From assembly GCF_001038625.1 (NCBI RefSeq), contig NZ_CP011803.1, positions 2,046,001 through 2,110,000 of the forward strand: a DNA stretch of 64,000 nucleotides. Reading direction: 5' to 3'. Below are positions 38,033-47,876 of the stretch, in pieces. The stretch's first letter is position 1, and the number at the start of each line of letters is the position of its first letter. The DNA comes from Clostridium carboxidivorans P7 (GTDB lineage Bacteria > Bacillota > Clostridia > Clostridiales > Clostridiaceae). The notes below the pieces were generated by a model, which saw nothing but the letters and a program-made list of their open reading frames with translations, did no database searches and was not told the DNA's origin. The position numbers and the translations under genes were made by a program.

Positions 38033-39439
38033 TTATATTTCTTTATGTCTAATCACTCTAAATTTTTCTATTGTATACTCTTCATCAGATGCTATACCAG
38101 CCTTTTGCAAAGCAATTGATAACTGTTCTTCTACAGTGTCTACACCTTCTAAATCTGGAAGCAGCAAGCCTGTTTTTCCCTTACTCCTTACAATTACACC
38201 ATATTCCTTTGGATCTAATTCTTCCTTGGAAGATGCTTCAGGTTCTGTTAAGACATCCACTGAAAAGATAATATCCAAAAGTTCTTCTTCCTGTACCTCA
38301 TAAAATCTAGGATCATTAATTCCAGCTTCAATGGCATTTCGTATAATTTCTTCTGCAACACTTTCAGTTGTAGGAAATATAGTTCCAATGCAGCCTCTTA
38401 ATTCTCCTTGCTTTTTTAAGGATACAAATACTCCTCTTTTATTATTTTTCATTTCTTCTGTTACATAACCTGGAAGCTTTTTCATTTGCTTTCCTACACT
38501 TAAATAACTTGTAAGACTTTCCCTAGCTAGTTTTACATAAGCATCACTATCCTTCTGCCTTTTTTCCAAGTAAACTCTTCGAAGCTCCTCTAACTCTCCT
38601 AACTTAGGTGAATCTTCAGAAATAATATTGAACCTCATTACACCATAACCTACCCCAAAAGTACCTTCATAACTTAAAAGGTCTCCATTAAATTTTTTAC
38701 CTTCTAATGTACCAAGTAAAATTACAGTGGAAGGTCTTCCGCACTCTCCAGCATTACATATGGTTTCTCTATCCATATTAAAAACACCCTTCACATCTCC
38801 TTGTTCTAAATGATTAAGAAACTCTTTATCAAATTTTTCACCAAAAGGGTTATAACCATAAGGTCCATCTTCCTTTAATCTATGTGACAAATCCCCACTT
38901 GCTATGACAACAGCATTTTCGCCTAATTCCTCTACTGCTTTGCTAATGTTAATACCAAATTTATACAAATCAATATCACCTAATCCTGTATAAGTAATAT
39001 GTACAAGTTTATAATTGTTATAGTATTTATTAATAAAGTACAAAGGAACCATAGCTCCATGATCTAGAAAAACACAAGTATTATACTTATTTAGAAGAGA
39101 ATCTGTAGCCATTGCAACAGCTATATCTTCTTTATATGATAATTCATAAATTTTACTAGTAAGCGCTTTATTAATTGGAAATTTCATAGAAACACCAGAA
39201 ACTCCAAAGTTTTTTAAATCTCCAGAAACTTCATCTTCATGACTGAGTGCAATGGCATCCTGGAACATGGTGCCATGAGGAGTTATTATTACAATAGTAT
39301 CAGGAGATTTTTCAGCAATTTCCTTTCCTATGGTATGCAAACTACTACTAGTACTAGTAATCTTTTTTTCTTCTCCCTTTCCTACCTCTGGAATCACAAT
39401 TGGTGGATGTGGCATTAAATAAAAACCTTGTAAGCTCAT
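38033..39439 (-). CDS. AmmeMemoRadiSam protein: extradiol-dioxygenase-like (Memo-related) domain fused to AMMECR1
   Basis: A two-domain cytosolic protein of 468 residues. Residues 1-280 form a class III extradiol dioxygenase/Memo-like fold with histidines in LMPHPPIVIPE (about 10), ITPHGTMF (about 50) and FLDHGAMVPLY (about 122), and ASGDLSHRL near 188. Residues 300-468 are AMMECR1: KKQGELRGCIGTIFPT, EAGINDPRFYEV and a C-terminal DVLTEPE block. Together with the radical SAM enzyme 3.7 kb away it completes the AmmeMemoRadiSam set. The reaction is unknown. The ATG at 39439 follows GAGGTGA. Confidence 0.88.
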   Translation of the reverse strand: MSLQGFYLMPHPPIVIPEVGKGEEKKITSTSSSLHTIGKEIAEKSPDTIVIITPHGTMFQDAIALSHEDEVSGDLKNFGVSGVSMKFPINKALTSKIYELSYKEDIAVAMATDSLLNKYNTCVFLDHGAMVPLYFINKYYNNYKLVHITYTGLGDIDLYKFGINISKAVEELGENAVVIASGDLSHRLKEDGPYGYNPFGEKFDKEFLNHLEQGDVKGVFNMDRETICNAGECGRPSTVILLGTLEGKKFNGDLLSYEGTFGVGYGVMRFNIISEDSPKLGELEELRRVYLEKRQKDSDAYVKLARESLTSYLSVGKQMKKLPGYVTEEMKNNKRGVFVSLKKQGELRGCIGTIFPTTESVAEEIIRNAIEAGINDPRFYEVQEEELLDIIFSVDVLTEPEASSKEELDPKEYGVIVRSKGKTGLLLPDLEGVDTVEEQLSIALQKAGIASDEEYTIEKFRVIRHKEI

Positions 39440-39448
39440 AAAAATCAC

Positions 39449-39772
39449 CTCTATTAATATTTTAATTTTTTTAAATAACCTTATCTAAAGTTTTTCTCAT
39501 ATTTTAAGAATTTACCTGGCAAAGTATTATCTTCATAATTTATTGTACATTTCGATGAAGTTCTAATATAGTTTATGTTTCAGCTGTTATTTTAACCAAA
39601 AAATAAAATTTACCCTATGGCAAAAAAACAAAAATACTAATTCCAATCACAATATAAGTGCTTTTGCTTAATGTGGTTTAAATTTCAAAATAAGAGTAAA
39701 ATTAAAATAAAAAAACAGTTGTAAGATATAAATAATGTTAAAATAAACAGCAACTATTTACGGAGGTATATC
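39449..39772. other. Divergent intergenic region
   Basis: A promoter region between the AMMECR1 fusion gene (minus) and the dehydrogenase gene (plus). It is A-rich in the middle and has CAGTTG/CAACT arms near 39715-39755 just ahead of the dehydrogenase. No convincing promoter boxes, operator or small gene were recognised. Confidence 0.4.
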
Positions 39773-40729
39773 ATGAGTATTAAAAATGCAAAAGTATCTA
39801 TTATTGGAGCAGGTGCTATTGGTGGACAAACCGCCTGTAATCTTATGCAGTGTAATGTTGCATCTGAAATTGTTATTATAAATAGAAATAAAACTAAAGC
39901 TGAGGGTAAGTCCATAGATATTTCTCATGGTGCTGCATTGTTTGGAAATACAAGAGTAAGAAGTGGCAGCTATGAAGATATAAAAGATTCTCACATTGTT
40001 GCCATTACTGTAGGGCAAGTTGCAGGGAAAAATGGCTCAAGACTAGATGTACTTAAGGATAATATTGAAATATACAAATCAATTATCTGCAACATAATAA
40101 AATATAATAAGGACTGTATTATTGTACTTGTCACCAATCCAGTAGATATTATGGCTTATACAGCTTTTAAGCTTTCTTCTTTTCCTTCAAATCACATTGT
40201 TGGTACAGGCACTCTTCTTGATACCTCAAGATTAAAATATTTCATTGGAGATTACTACAACATAAATTCCAGCGAAATTGAAACATGTGTAATTGGAGAA
40301 CATGGTGATTCACAAGTAACATTGTGGAGCCATACAAAGATAAATAATGTTCCAATTAAAGACTATATTAACAAAAATTGCAATAAGGATTTCGATGAAA
40401 AAGTTAAAAGCTTCTTAGAAAATAAAACTAAAAGAGCAGGTTGGGATATAAGAGCTTGTGACGAACACAGCTGTTTTGGAATATCCATGTGTATTTCCAA
40501 AATAATTGAAGCAATTATTTTAGATAAAAAAATAGTGCTGCCTGTTTCAACTTTCTTTAAAGGTGAATACGACATAAGTGACATTTTCATGGGAACACCT
40601 GCAGTTTTAGGCAAAAATGGTGTAGAAGAAATTGTAAAGCTCCCTATTTCTTCATCAGAAATTGAGCTTTTACATAGTTCAGCCTTGAACATAAAAAATT
40701 ATATTAGTAGTATAAAAAATCTTATATAA
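39773..40729 (+). CDS. L-lactate/malate dehydrogenase-family protein with unusual substrate loop
   Basis: An NAD-dependent 2-hydroxyacid dehydrogenase of 318 residues. The Rossmann motif GAGAIGG is at 12-18. The catalytic pair is conserved: Asp and substrate-binding Arg in LLDTSRLKY (about 147-155) and proton-acceptor His in GEHGDSQV (about 178). In the mobile loop, the usual LDH Gln (AGxxQKPGETR) or MDH Arg is replaced: VGQVAGKNGSRLDV appears to place Ala at the discriminating position. It may therefore use another 2-oxoacid, as L-2-hydroxyisocaproate dehydrogenases do. The ATG follows CGGAGGT. Single gene. Confidence 0.85.
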   Translation: MSIKNAKVSIIGAGAIGGQTACNLMQCNVASEIVIINRNKTKAEGKSIDISHGAALFGNTRVRSGSYEDIKDSHIVAITVGQVAGKNGSRLDVLKDNIEIYKSIICNIIKYNKDCIIVLVTNPVDIMAYTAFKLSSFPSNHIVGTGTLLDTSRLKYFIGDYYNINSSEIETCVIGEHGDSQVTLWSHTKINNVPIKDYINKNCNKDFDEKVKSFLENKTKRAGWDIRACDEHSCFGISMCISKIIEAIILDKKIVLPVSTFFKGEYDISDIFMGTPAVLGKNGVEEIVKLPISSSEIELLHSSALNIKNYISSIKNLI

Positions 40730-41032
40730 AACATAGGATTCATTTGGTCAATAAATAACCTACATATAAAAGATTGCTGACAAACATATATTTTATCAGC
40801 AATCTTTTATATGTATTAGGTGTAAATATGTTTAACATTTTTACCACACACAAACACTATTCATTGCCTTAAATTAAAGTATTTCCTTTTAAATTCGATA
40901 CAATAAATAGGAATATTTAGTTTAAAAATGTTAAATAATCCAATTTACTACACAGAAAAAAGTAATCAAATATTATATTAACATTATTGCTAAAAAGTTA
41001 ATTAAACACATTTAAAGAAAGGTGGAATTTTT
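40730..41032. other. Intergenic region with terminator
   Basis: A gap between two plus-strand genes. It holds the strong hairpin at 40762-40814 and then AT-rich DNA leading to the AAAGAAAGGTGG ribosome-binding site of the next gene. No other element is visible. Confidence 0.5.
40762..40814 (+). terminator. Terminator of the dehydrogenase gene
   Basis: ACATATAAAAGATTGCTGA (40762-40780) pairs perfectly over 19 bp with TCAGCAATCTTTTATATGT (40796-40814). Confidence 0.8.
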
Positions 41033-41734
41033 ATGACATCAGTATCATCTACTAATTATAATTATAATTTAAATAATAACATTGAAACAAAAAATACTGA
41101 TCCTACAGCTGCTTCAAAATCAACTACTGAATTAACATCTAGTAATAAAAATAGTTCTGTAGATGACTATATTAAAGAACTTTCCAGCAAATTTCCTAAT
41201 TTAAAATTTCAAGCAGGATTAGGAGGTCTTGCACCAGGTAAACTTATGCCTCCTGATGTTAAGGGTTTGGGAAATATTAGAATAGACCCTACTTACTTAA
41301 AAAAGGTAGCATCCGACCCTAAAGCTGCAGAAGATTTAGAAGCAAAACTTCAATGGGAACCTGCTGCAGAAGCCTGGCTAAAAAGTATGTATGCTCTGCA
41401 GGGCAAGAGAGTAGTAGCTACTGTTACTGGTATTGATAAAAACGGTGATTTTTTTGGTGGAGCAATTACCGAACCTATTAATCCAAAGTCAAATTCGGAT
41501 TCCGACTCAAAATCCAAAAAGGAACCTGGCAAGCTCTCACCTATAGATCTTAATGAAATATTACAAGAAAAATATAAAAAATTAGAAGAACAAAAAGAAG
41601 CAGAAGCTAAAAGATTGGAATTAATGTCTGAAACAAATACTAATGCTGCAAACTTACAGAAAAAAGTTGCTAAAAATTATAATAGAAATCTATTTAATAA
41701 TTTTAATGCAAATTTGATTAATTCAAATAGATAA
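41033..41734 (+). CDS. DUF6033-like hypothetical protein
   Basis: Soluble, 233 residues, with a low-complexity Asn/Thr/Ser N-terminus (1-45). A conserved-looking core follows (45-150): VDDYIKELSSKFPNLKF, then IRIDPTYLKKVASDPKAAED and KRVVATVTGIDKNGDFFGG. A charged coiled coil (165-205) and an Asn-rich tail end the protein. The core resembles DUF6033-type clostridial proteins of unknown function. No signal peptide is present. The layout (Asn-rich head, helical core, charged tail) is similar in style to the FlxA-like protein at 4402, and both may be secreted by a non-Sec route or be surface-associated. That is inference only. Confidence 0.6.
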   Translation: MTSVSSTNYNYNLNNNIETKNTDPTAASKSTTELTSSNKNSSVDDYIKELSSKFPNLKFQAGLGGLAPGKLMPPDVKGLGNIRIDPTYLKKVASDPKAAEDLEAKLQWEPAAEAWLKSMYALQGKRVVATVTGIDKNGDFFGGAITEPINPKSNSDSDSKSKKEPGKLSPIDLNEILQEKYKKLEEQKEAEAKRLELMSETNTNAANLQKKVAKNYNRNLFNNFNANLINSNR

Positions 41735-41756
41735 TCTAAGCTATAAAATTTTACAT

Positions 41757-41798
41757 AAAATCAAAATCTGTTTTTTATTTAAATCAGATTTTGATTTT
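41757..41798 (+). terminator. Terminator of the DUF6033-like gene
   Basis: AAAATCAAAATCTG (41757-41770) pairs with CAGATTTTGATTTT (41785-41798), followed by TTTT. It may also serve the convergent sdpI-type gene. Confidence 0.85.
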
Positions 41799-41830
41799 TT
41801 TAATTTATCATATTTATTAATGTATAAAAA

Positions 41831-42181
41831 TCACACTTTTCTATTTCCATTTTTATCAAATAACCTTCTTAAGTGAATTTCTGTTAATGGTATGGAACAT
41901 AAAAGCCCTATTATCGATATAGTTGTTGAAATTTTAAATGCTTTATCAAAATTACCTATATATATTACATCACTTAATACTGCCACTATTAAAGATGAAG
42001 CACCAATGTATACAAGCAAAATTGCTGTGAAACGATTTCCCTCATCCCATATAGCCTTATTTTTCATAGAAAATGGCGTTCTATATCCGTACCAGCTATT
42101 TATATGCTCTGGGGGAAACAATTTAAGTATAACTCCAACAGTCATGAGAACTATTCCAATTAAATATTCGGAATGTAACAT
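41831..42181 (-). CDS. SdpI-family membrane protein
   Basis: A membrane protein of 116 residues with three helices. The signature PEHINSWYGYRTPFSMKN, followed by IWDEGNRF, is diagnostic of the SdpI/YhfL family. In Bacillus, SdpI gives immunity to the SdpC toxin and is a signalling partner. Shorter homologues such as this are widespread, with no proven role. No sdpC or SdpR-type regulator lies nearby. The ATG follows AAAGGAGG. It precedes the EamA exporter gene's terminus by about 40 bases but belongs to a different unit. Confidence 0.85.
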   Translation of the reverse strand: MLHSEYLIGIVLMTVGVILKLFPPEHINSWYGYRTPFSMKNKAIWDEGNRFTAILLVYIGASSLIVAVLSDVIYIGNFDKAFKISTTISIIGLLCSIPLTEIHLRRLFDKNGNRKV

Positions 42182-42219
42182 AATAAATGCCTCCTTTTAG
42201 CATACTATATATTTCCTAT

Positions 42220-43128
42220 TTATATGCTGTTTTTTCCACATAACTCATTAATAAAAGTTGTACCTAATATTAAAATACCACCAAACAGCTGTATTATTGT
42301 CATTCTCTCTCCTAAGAACACACTGGACATAATTATTGCTGATATAGGATCAATATAACTAAATACTGCTATAGTTTGTCCTTTAAGTTTTAATATAGCA
42401 GAAAAATATAAAAGGTAAGCTATTCCTGTATGCACAATTCCTACTACCAAAATTAACAAAATAGCTTTAAAGTTCAATTGTATAATTGATATTTTTTCGG
42501 TAACAAATACATAAGGTAATAAAACCACTGCAGCTACACCTAGTTGAACCATGCCACTTTCCATACCTGATAAGTTTTTTATAAACTTATTTGTTATAAT
42601 TACACTTGCATAAAGAATTGCTGCAGTAGTGCCATATAAAATACCCAAAAATTGATTTTTTTCTGCTGCACTACTTCCAATTCCCACTATTAAAAACATA
42701 CCTATCATGGCACCTATAATACACATAACCTTTGTTGCATTTAATTTCTCTTTCAATATAAATGGTGACAGAAATATCACAAGTACAGGTGCAAAGTAAT
42801 AACATAAAGTAGCTTTTGCTATTGTAGTATACTTATACGCTTGAAATAGAAAAATCCAGTTAAAACCTATAGCAGCTCCAGATACCATTAATGGCAGCAA
42901 ATTAGCTTTAATAGCCTTAAATGATGCATTTCGGTGCATTACATAACTTATTATAAATAGAAATGTGCTTCCTATTATTCCTCTAACCAATGCAATTATA
43001 CTAGAAGGCATATCTATATTTCTAACAAATAATCCAATACTACCAAATATAAGCATTGAGGCTACAAGTTTTATCTTTGCATTTTTCATTGATTCAAGAT
43101 TCTCTGCATTTGCTTTGTCTAAATTCAT
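42220..43128 (-). CDS. EamA/DMT-family transporter
   Basis: A drug/metabolite transporter of 302 residues with ten hydrophobic segments arranged as two EamA repeats (about 20-150 and 165-295). The second repeat ends with FSYIDPISAIIMSSVFLGE, a typical family pattern. Exporters of this kind move amino acids or other metabolites. The substrate is unknown. The ATG at 43128 is used because GGAGGT precedes it. An in-frame TTG at 43143 lies upstream of that site. Another EamA gene follows in the same direction 1.4 kb upstream. Confidence 0.88.
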   Translation of the reverse strand: MNLDKANAENLESMKNAKIKLVASMLIFGSIGLFVRNIDMPSSIIALVRGIIGSTFLFIISYVMHRNASFKAIKANLLPLMVSGAAIGFNWIFLFQAYKYTTIAKATLCYYFAPVLVIFLSPFILKEKLNATKVMCIIGAMIGMFLIVGIGSSAAEKNQFLGILYGTTAAILYASVIITNKFIKNLSGMESGMVQLGVAAVVLLPYVFVTEKISIIQLNFKAILLILVVGIVHTGIAYLLYFSAILKLKGQTIAVFSYIDPISAIIMSSVFLGERMTIIQLFGGILILGTTFINELCGKNSI

Positions 43129-43214
43129 ATAAACGACCTCCAATTAGTAAAAAATAACACTTACTTGATTAAATGACATATGTTTTGAGAAATAATAAGC
43201 TTCTTCTAAATATA

Positions 43215-43604
43215 CTAAATTTCCTTTTTCTTCAATATAATATCACTAAAAGAATTTCCAAATGCCAAACCTAATGCAATAGAAAGATTTCTAAATAAAT
43301 TTATGCTTGAAGATCTAAAAATATAATCAAATGCATAGTTTAAAGTTCCAAACACAATAAATGAAATAAAAAACTTATACAATCTTTTCTCTACATAAGA
43401 CCATTTAAATTTTCTCAAACTAAAAATTGTAACAATAGGAACATATACAATTAAAAACAAAGTTAAAAATACATATGCTATTCCAAAATGGAGAGCCATT
43501 TTCCCATCTATGTGATTATAAACCATCCACAGTAAAATTATAGTTCCAATTGCAAATAAAATATAAAGTGATTTAGTTAACATTGGTAATATACTCTTTT
43601 TCAA
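43215..43604 (-). CDS. Hypothetical membrane protein, 129 residues
   Basis: Not recognised. It has four hydrophobic segments (about 12-30, 40-62, 78-95 and 105-122), short basic loops and a KKKEI C-terminus, so it is a small integral membrane protein. The start is TTG at 43604 behind GAGGGATAGC. It lies between two EamA transporter genes on the same strand with gaps over 70 bases on each side. Whether it is co-transcribed cannot be seen. Confidence 0.65.
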   Translation of the reverse strand: MKKSILPMLTKSLYILFAIGTIILLWMVYNHIDGKMALHFGIAYVFLTLFLIVYVPIVTIFSLRKFKWSYVEKRLYKFFISFIVFGTLNYAFDYIFRSSSINLFRNLSIALGLAFGNSFSDIILKKKEI

Positions 43605-43719
43605 GCTATCCCTCGTTTCTATACTATTTTCTTTATTATAACTGATTTTATATTCAAATTCATTAAAAGCTTTGCAATATTTTTAAATACTGATAACTCA
43701 ACTTTAAAGTGTTATTAAA

Positions 43720-44628
43720 TTAAGCTGTACCTTTCTTATTTTTCATACATGACAATATTATAATGGTAGTTATAATACATATTGTTCCTATCCACTGCCA
43801 TATACCTAACGGAACATGTAACCATATTACAGATAAGAAAGCTGCAGATAAAGGTTCCACAGAAGATAGTACACTTGTTTCTGTTGGTTTTATATATTTT
43901 AAACTTTCCAAATAACAATAGAAGGCAATAACAGTTCCAAATAGTACTACAAATATAACTGCAATTATTGAATTAATACACCATATACCTGTAAAATTCC
44001 AAGGTGCATGAATAAAACTAAAGGCAATTCCTCCAACTAGCATCCCCCATCCAACTACAAGAGTAGAGCCCCATTTAGCAAGAAGTTTATGAGGCTGCAG
44101 TGTATAAAAAGCTGCTGCAAAAGCAGAACTAATTCCCCAAAATAATGCTAACTTAGAAATTGATATGCTATGGATATTACCTTTTGTGATTATAAAAAAT
44201 GTACCTAACATTGCTAAAGCAATAGCTAAAACTTCCTGCAGACTTGGAATCTTTTTAGTACGAATAGATAAATAACAAGTGATTATTACTGGCGACAAAT
44301 ATTGAAGTATTGTAGCTGTAGCTGCATTTCCATAGTTAATAGCAGCAAAATATGTATATTGTACTCCTAACATTCCTATAATGCTAAAAAGTATAAGGCT
44401 AAGTACATTGTATTTAGTACTCCAAATCTTCCATATATCTTGTCCTTCTTTTATTAAAGCATACAATAATAATATTATACCTGATAGTAATAAACGAATT
44501 ACAGTAAGCCATTCTGCAGTAAAGCCTTTTTGTTGAAATAAATATTGAGCAGCAGTACCTGATACTCCCCATAACATAGCACCTATAATTACAAGTATTA
44601 TTCCTTTTACCCTTAATTGAAATTGCAT
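43720..44628 (-). CDS. EamA/DMT-family transporter (second)
   Basis: A ten-helix exporter of 302 residues. EamA repeat 1 (about 8-140) starts GIILVIIGAMLWGVSGTAAQ, and repeat 2 (about 150-290) contains KYIKPTETSVLSSVEPLSAA, the conserved end-of-repeat motif. It differs clearly from the EamA protein at 42220, so it is a paralogue and not a recent duplicate. Substrate unknown. The ATG follows AAGGGTGA. Confidence 0.9.
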   Translation of the reverse strand: MQFQLRVKGIILVIIGAMLWGVSGTAAQYLFQQKGFTAEWLTVIRLLLSGIILLLYALIKEGQDIWKIWSTKYNVLSLILFSIIGMLGVQYTYFAAINYGNAATATILQYLSPVIITCYLSIRTKKIPSLQEVLAIALAMLGTFFIITKGNIHSISISKLALFWGISSAFAAAFYTLQPHKLLAKWGSTLVVGWGMLVGGIAFSFIHAPWNFTGIWCINSIIAVIFVVLFGTVIAFYCYLESLKYIKPTETSVLSSVEPLSAAFLSVIWLHVPLGIWQWIGTICIITTIIILSCMKNKKGTA

Positions 44629-44836
44629 TTGTTATCACCCTTACTCTTTTATATTAACTTCTTTTGTTTAAAGATTTTATCAAAGATGCTATGACTCTAT
44701 TTTAAGCAATTCCATGAATATACATTGTCATACAAAATCACATTTTACTCACTTTATAGTTCATAACATTTACTATAATAGTTTATATGAAAATGCCATA
44801 AAATTCAAAGTTAAATTAGTATAATTACTATAAAAA

Positions 44837-44880
44837 AAGCTATTTTACCATATAAATGAATTTCTATAGTAAAACAGCTT
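44837..44880 (-). terminator. Terminator of the copper operon
   Basis: AAGCTATTTTACC (44837-44849) and AGTAAAACAGCTT (44868-44880) pair on the minus strand and are followed by a run of seven T. It lies 36 bases past the copZ stop. Confidence 0.85.
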
Positions 44881-44916
44881 CTTTATATTTTTAAATTTAA
44901 TTTTGGTATATAAATA

Positions 44917-45132
44917 CTATGCTTGTTCTATTGAAACTACTTCATAACCTGCATCTTCAATAGCAAATTTAATATCAGAATCTTTAATTTCACTACTAGC
45001 TTCAACTACAGCTGTTTTAGAATCTAAATCTACAGATACATTAGTTGCACCATTAATTTCCTCTAACGCTGTTTTTACATGATTAACACAATGTCCACAA
45101 CTCATTCCTTCAACAATTATCTTCTTTTTCAT
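44917..45132 (-). CDS. copZ: Copper chaperone CopZ (HMA domain)
   Basis: A single heavy-metal-associated domain of 71 residues with the Cu(I)-binding motif MSCGHC at about 10-15 and the KTALEEINGATNVSV helix-strand that follows. The chaperone carries Cu(I) to the P-type ATPase encoded 46 bases upstream in the same operon. The motif has Gly-His between the cysteines, which is typical of bacterial CopZ. The ATG follows AAAGGTGGAA. It is the last gene of the csoR-copA-copZ unit. Confidence 0.92.
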   Translation of the reverse strand: MKKKIIVEGMSCGHCVNHVKTALEEINGATNVSVDLDSKTAVVEASSEIKDSDIKFAIEDAGYEVVSIEQA

Positions 45133-45178
45133 AAATTATTCCACCTTTCATTTTATAAGTTTATATAGATAATCTATA

Positions 45179-47839
45179 TTATATTGATGGCTTAAAGCCT
45201 TTCAATCTTAAAGCATTGCTTAAAACTGATACAGAACTCAAGCTCATGGCAAGGGCTGCTATCATTGGATTTAAAAGTGGTCCTCCAAATATGTGCAGTA
45301 CTCCCATGGCTACTGGAATTCCCAAAGTATTATAACCAAATGCCCAGAATAGATTTTCTTTTATATTTTTGATGGTTTTTTTGCTTAAATCTATGGCTGT
45401 AACTACATCCATTAAATCACTTCTCATTAAAACTATATCTGCAGATTCCATAGCTACATCTGTACCAGACCCTATGGCTATACCTATATCAGCTTGTGCT
45501 AAAGCTGGTGCATCATTTATGCCATCTCCAACCATAGCAACTTTTTTCTTTTCATTTTGAAGTTTTTTAACTTCATTAGCCTTATCTTGTGGTAAAACTT
45601 CTGCAAGTATTCTATCTATTCCAACCTGTTTAGCTATAGCTTCAGCAGTTTTCTTGTTATCTCCAGTTATCATTGCCACTTCAATTCCCATAGAATGAAG
45701 TTTATCTATAGCTCTTTTGCTGTGTTCTTTAACTGTATCTGCTACAGCAATTACACCAATTGCCTTATTTTCAACAGCAACATACATAGGAGTTTTGCCT
45801 TCATTTGCTAGAGCTTGAGATTTTTCCTCTAATTTTTCTAAGGAGATATTACTTTCAACCATAAGTTTTCTATTGCCAAGCAATATTTTACTGTTTTCTA
45901 TGGTAACTTCTATTCCATGACCTGGTATAGCCTTAAATAAATCTAATTTTTTTAACTCAATTTTCCTATTTTCAGCTTCTTTAACTATTGCTTCTCCTAA
46001 AGGATGTTCTGATGATTTTTCTCCTGAAGCTGCTAATTGCAGTAAATAGTTTTCATCTATATCTGGAATTGTAACTATATCTGTAACCTTAGGATTACCT
46101 TCAGTTATAGTTCCTGTTTTGTCAAATACTATAGTTTGAATTTTATGTGCTGTTTCAAGTGCAGTACCACTTTTTATAAGCACTCCATATTCAGCACCCT
46201 TTCCAGTACCAACCATAATAGCTGTAGGTGTAGCTAATCCTAAAGCGCAAGGACAAGCAATTACTAATACTGATATAAATATAGTAAGTGAAAATACTCC
46301 ACTTTCACCATATATATACCATCCTAAAGCACCAATTATAGCTAAGCTCATTACTACAGGCACAAAATATCCTGATATAACATCTGCTAACTTTGCAATA
46401 GGAGCCTTTGATCCTTGAGCTTCCTCTACCAATCGAATGATTTGTGCTAGTGCTGTATCTTTGCCAACTCTCGTAGCTTTATACCTAATGGAGCCATTTT
46501 TATTTATACTTGCTCCAATAACCTTATCTCCAGCATTTTTTTCTACAGGTATACTTTCGCCTGTAAGCATAGATTCATCTACTGAAGTGATTCCTTCTGT
46601 AACCTCTCCATCTACAGGTATCTTTTCACCAGGCTTTACTACAATTATATATCCAACCTCAACTTCTTCTATGGAAATTTCTATTTCTTTATCTTCTTTA
46701 ACTATAGTCGCAGTCTTTGGCGCAAGCCCCATAAGCTTTTTTATAGCTTCTGAAGTTTTTCCCTTAGCAACGGACTCCAGATATTTACCTAGCGTAATAA
46801 GAGTAAGTATTGTACCTGCTGATTCAAAATATAAATGATAGTTTGTGTTTCCTATAAAAATTTCATATACTGCAAAGACACTATAGATAAAAGCAGCTGA
46901 TGAACCTATTGCTATAAGTGAATCCATATTAGGACTTCTTCTAAATAATGATTTAAAGCCAACAGTAAAATACTTTTTACCAACAATTATTATAGGTAAT
47001 ACTAAAAGTAACTGTATTATAGAAAAAATTTCAGGATGCTCCATTGGATCTATAGCCTGTGGAAGCATAAATCCCATCTTCTCACCAATCATTGGTACCA
47101 TAGCTATTATAAGCAGTGGAATTCCAAACACGGCAGATATTACGAATCTGTTCCACAAGGCCTTTATTTCTCTTTCCTTTTTTTCCTTATCTGTATCAAT
47201 AGAAACTTCTTCTTCCAAAGCTTTATATCCTGCCTTCTCTATTGCTTTTTTTATATCTGAAAGCTTTACTTTTGAAGGCTCAAAGCTTACATTTAATTTT
47301 TCTGTGGCAAGATTTACATTTGCCAAAGTAACACCATCCAATTTTTTTGAAGCTCTTTCTACTGCCTTTGCACAAGCTGCACAAGTCATTCCTTCTATTT
47401 TTAAAGTTCTATTAACTGCTTCTGCTGCAACCTTATATCCAGCTTTCTCTACTGCTTTTTTTATATCGAAAGCAGTAACTTTTGAAGCATCAAAGCTTAA
47501 GCTCAACTTTTCTGTTGCCAAATTTACATTTGCTTCATATACACCATCTAATTTTTTTGAAGCTCTTTCCACTGCCTTTGCACAAGCTGCACAGGTCATT
47601 CCTTCTATTTTTAAAGTTTTAACTACAGCTTCTGATACCGCCTTATATCCAGCTTTCTCTATTGCTGCTTGTATATCCTTAACATTAATCTTTGCTTCAT
47701 CAAATTTCACATTCAATTTTTCTGTTGCTAAATTCACACTAGCATCTTCTACACCCTGCAGTTTTTTTGAAGCTCTTTCTACCGCTTTTGCACAAGCTGC
47801 ACAGGTCATTCCTTCTATTTTTAAGGTTCTGCTTGCCAT
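45179..47839 (-). CDS. copA: Copper-exporting P1B-type ATPase with three N-terminal HMA domains
   Basis: A Cu(I) exporter of 886 residues. Three almost identical HMA repeats (about 3-70, 74-140 and 146-213) each carry [18 protein letters not shown]. Eight membrane helices follow. The transport-site motif CPC lies in [15 protein letters not shown] near 528, DKTGT near 575 is the phosphorylation site, HP is in SEHPLGEA, and [10 protein letters not shown] is near 775. Most bacterial CopA proteins have one or two HMA domains, so three is high. It is preceded by csoR (37 bases) and followed by copZ. The antisense frames across the HMA repeats are a repeat artefact. Confidence 0.96.
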   Translation of the reverse strand: MASRTLKIEGMTCAACAKAVERASKKLQGVEDASVNLATEKLNVKFDEAKINVKDIQAAIEKAGYKAVSEAVVKTLKIEGMTCAACAKAVERASKKLDGVYEANVNLATEKLSLSFDASKVTAFDIKKAVEKAGYKVAAEAVNRTLKIEGMTCAACAKAVERASKKLDGVTLANVNLATEKLNVSFEPSKVKLSDIKKAIEKAGYKALEEEVSIDTDKEKKEREIKALWNRFVISAVFGIPLLIIAMVPMIGEKMGFMLPQAIDPMEHPEIFSIIQLLLVLPIIIVGKKYFTVGFKSLFRRSPNMDSLIAIGSSAAFIYSVFAVYEIFIGNTNYHLYFESAGTILTLITLGKYLESVAKGKTSEAIKKLMGLAPKTATIVKEDKEIEISIEEVEVGYIIVVKPGEKIPVDGEVTEGITSVDESMLTGESIPVEKNAGDKVIGASINKNGSIRYKATRVGKDTALAQIIRLVEEAQGSKAPIAKLADVISGYFVPVVMSLAIIGALGWYIYGESGVFSLTIFISVLVIACPCALGLATPTAIMVGTGKGAEYGVLIKSGTALETAHKIQTIVFDKTGTITEGNPKVTDIVTIPDIDENYLLQLAASGEKSSEHPLGEAIVKEAENRKIELKKLDLFKAIPGHGIEVTIENSKILLGNRKLMVESNISLEKLEEKSQALANEGKTPMYVAVENKAIGVIAVADTVKEHSKRAIDKLHSMGIEVAMITGDNKKTAEAIAKQVGIDRILAEVLPQDKANEVKKLQNEKKKVAMVGDGINDAPALAQADIGIAIGSGTDVAMESADIVLMRSDLMDVVTAIDLSKKTIKNIKENLFWAFGYNTLGIPVAMGVLHIFGGPLLNPMIAALAMSLSSVSVLSNALRLKGFKPSI

Positions 47840-47876
47840 TTTTTCTTCCCCCTTTTGTTTAAATATGAATAATATA

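Noticed and set aside
47284..47839. Apparent tandem DNA repeat with a period of about 215 bases
   Set aside because: Explained by the three HMA protein domains of copA, not a separate repeat or CRISPR array.
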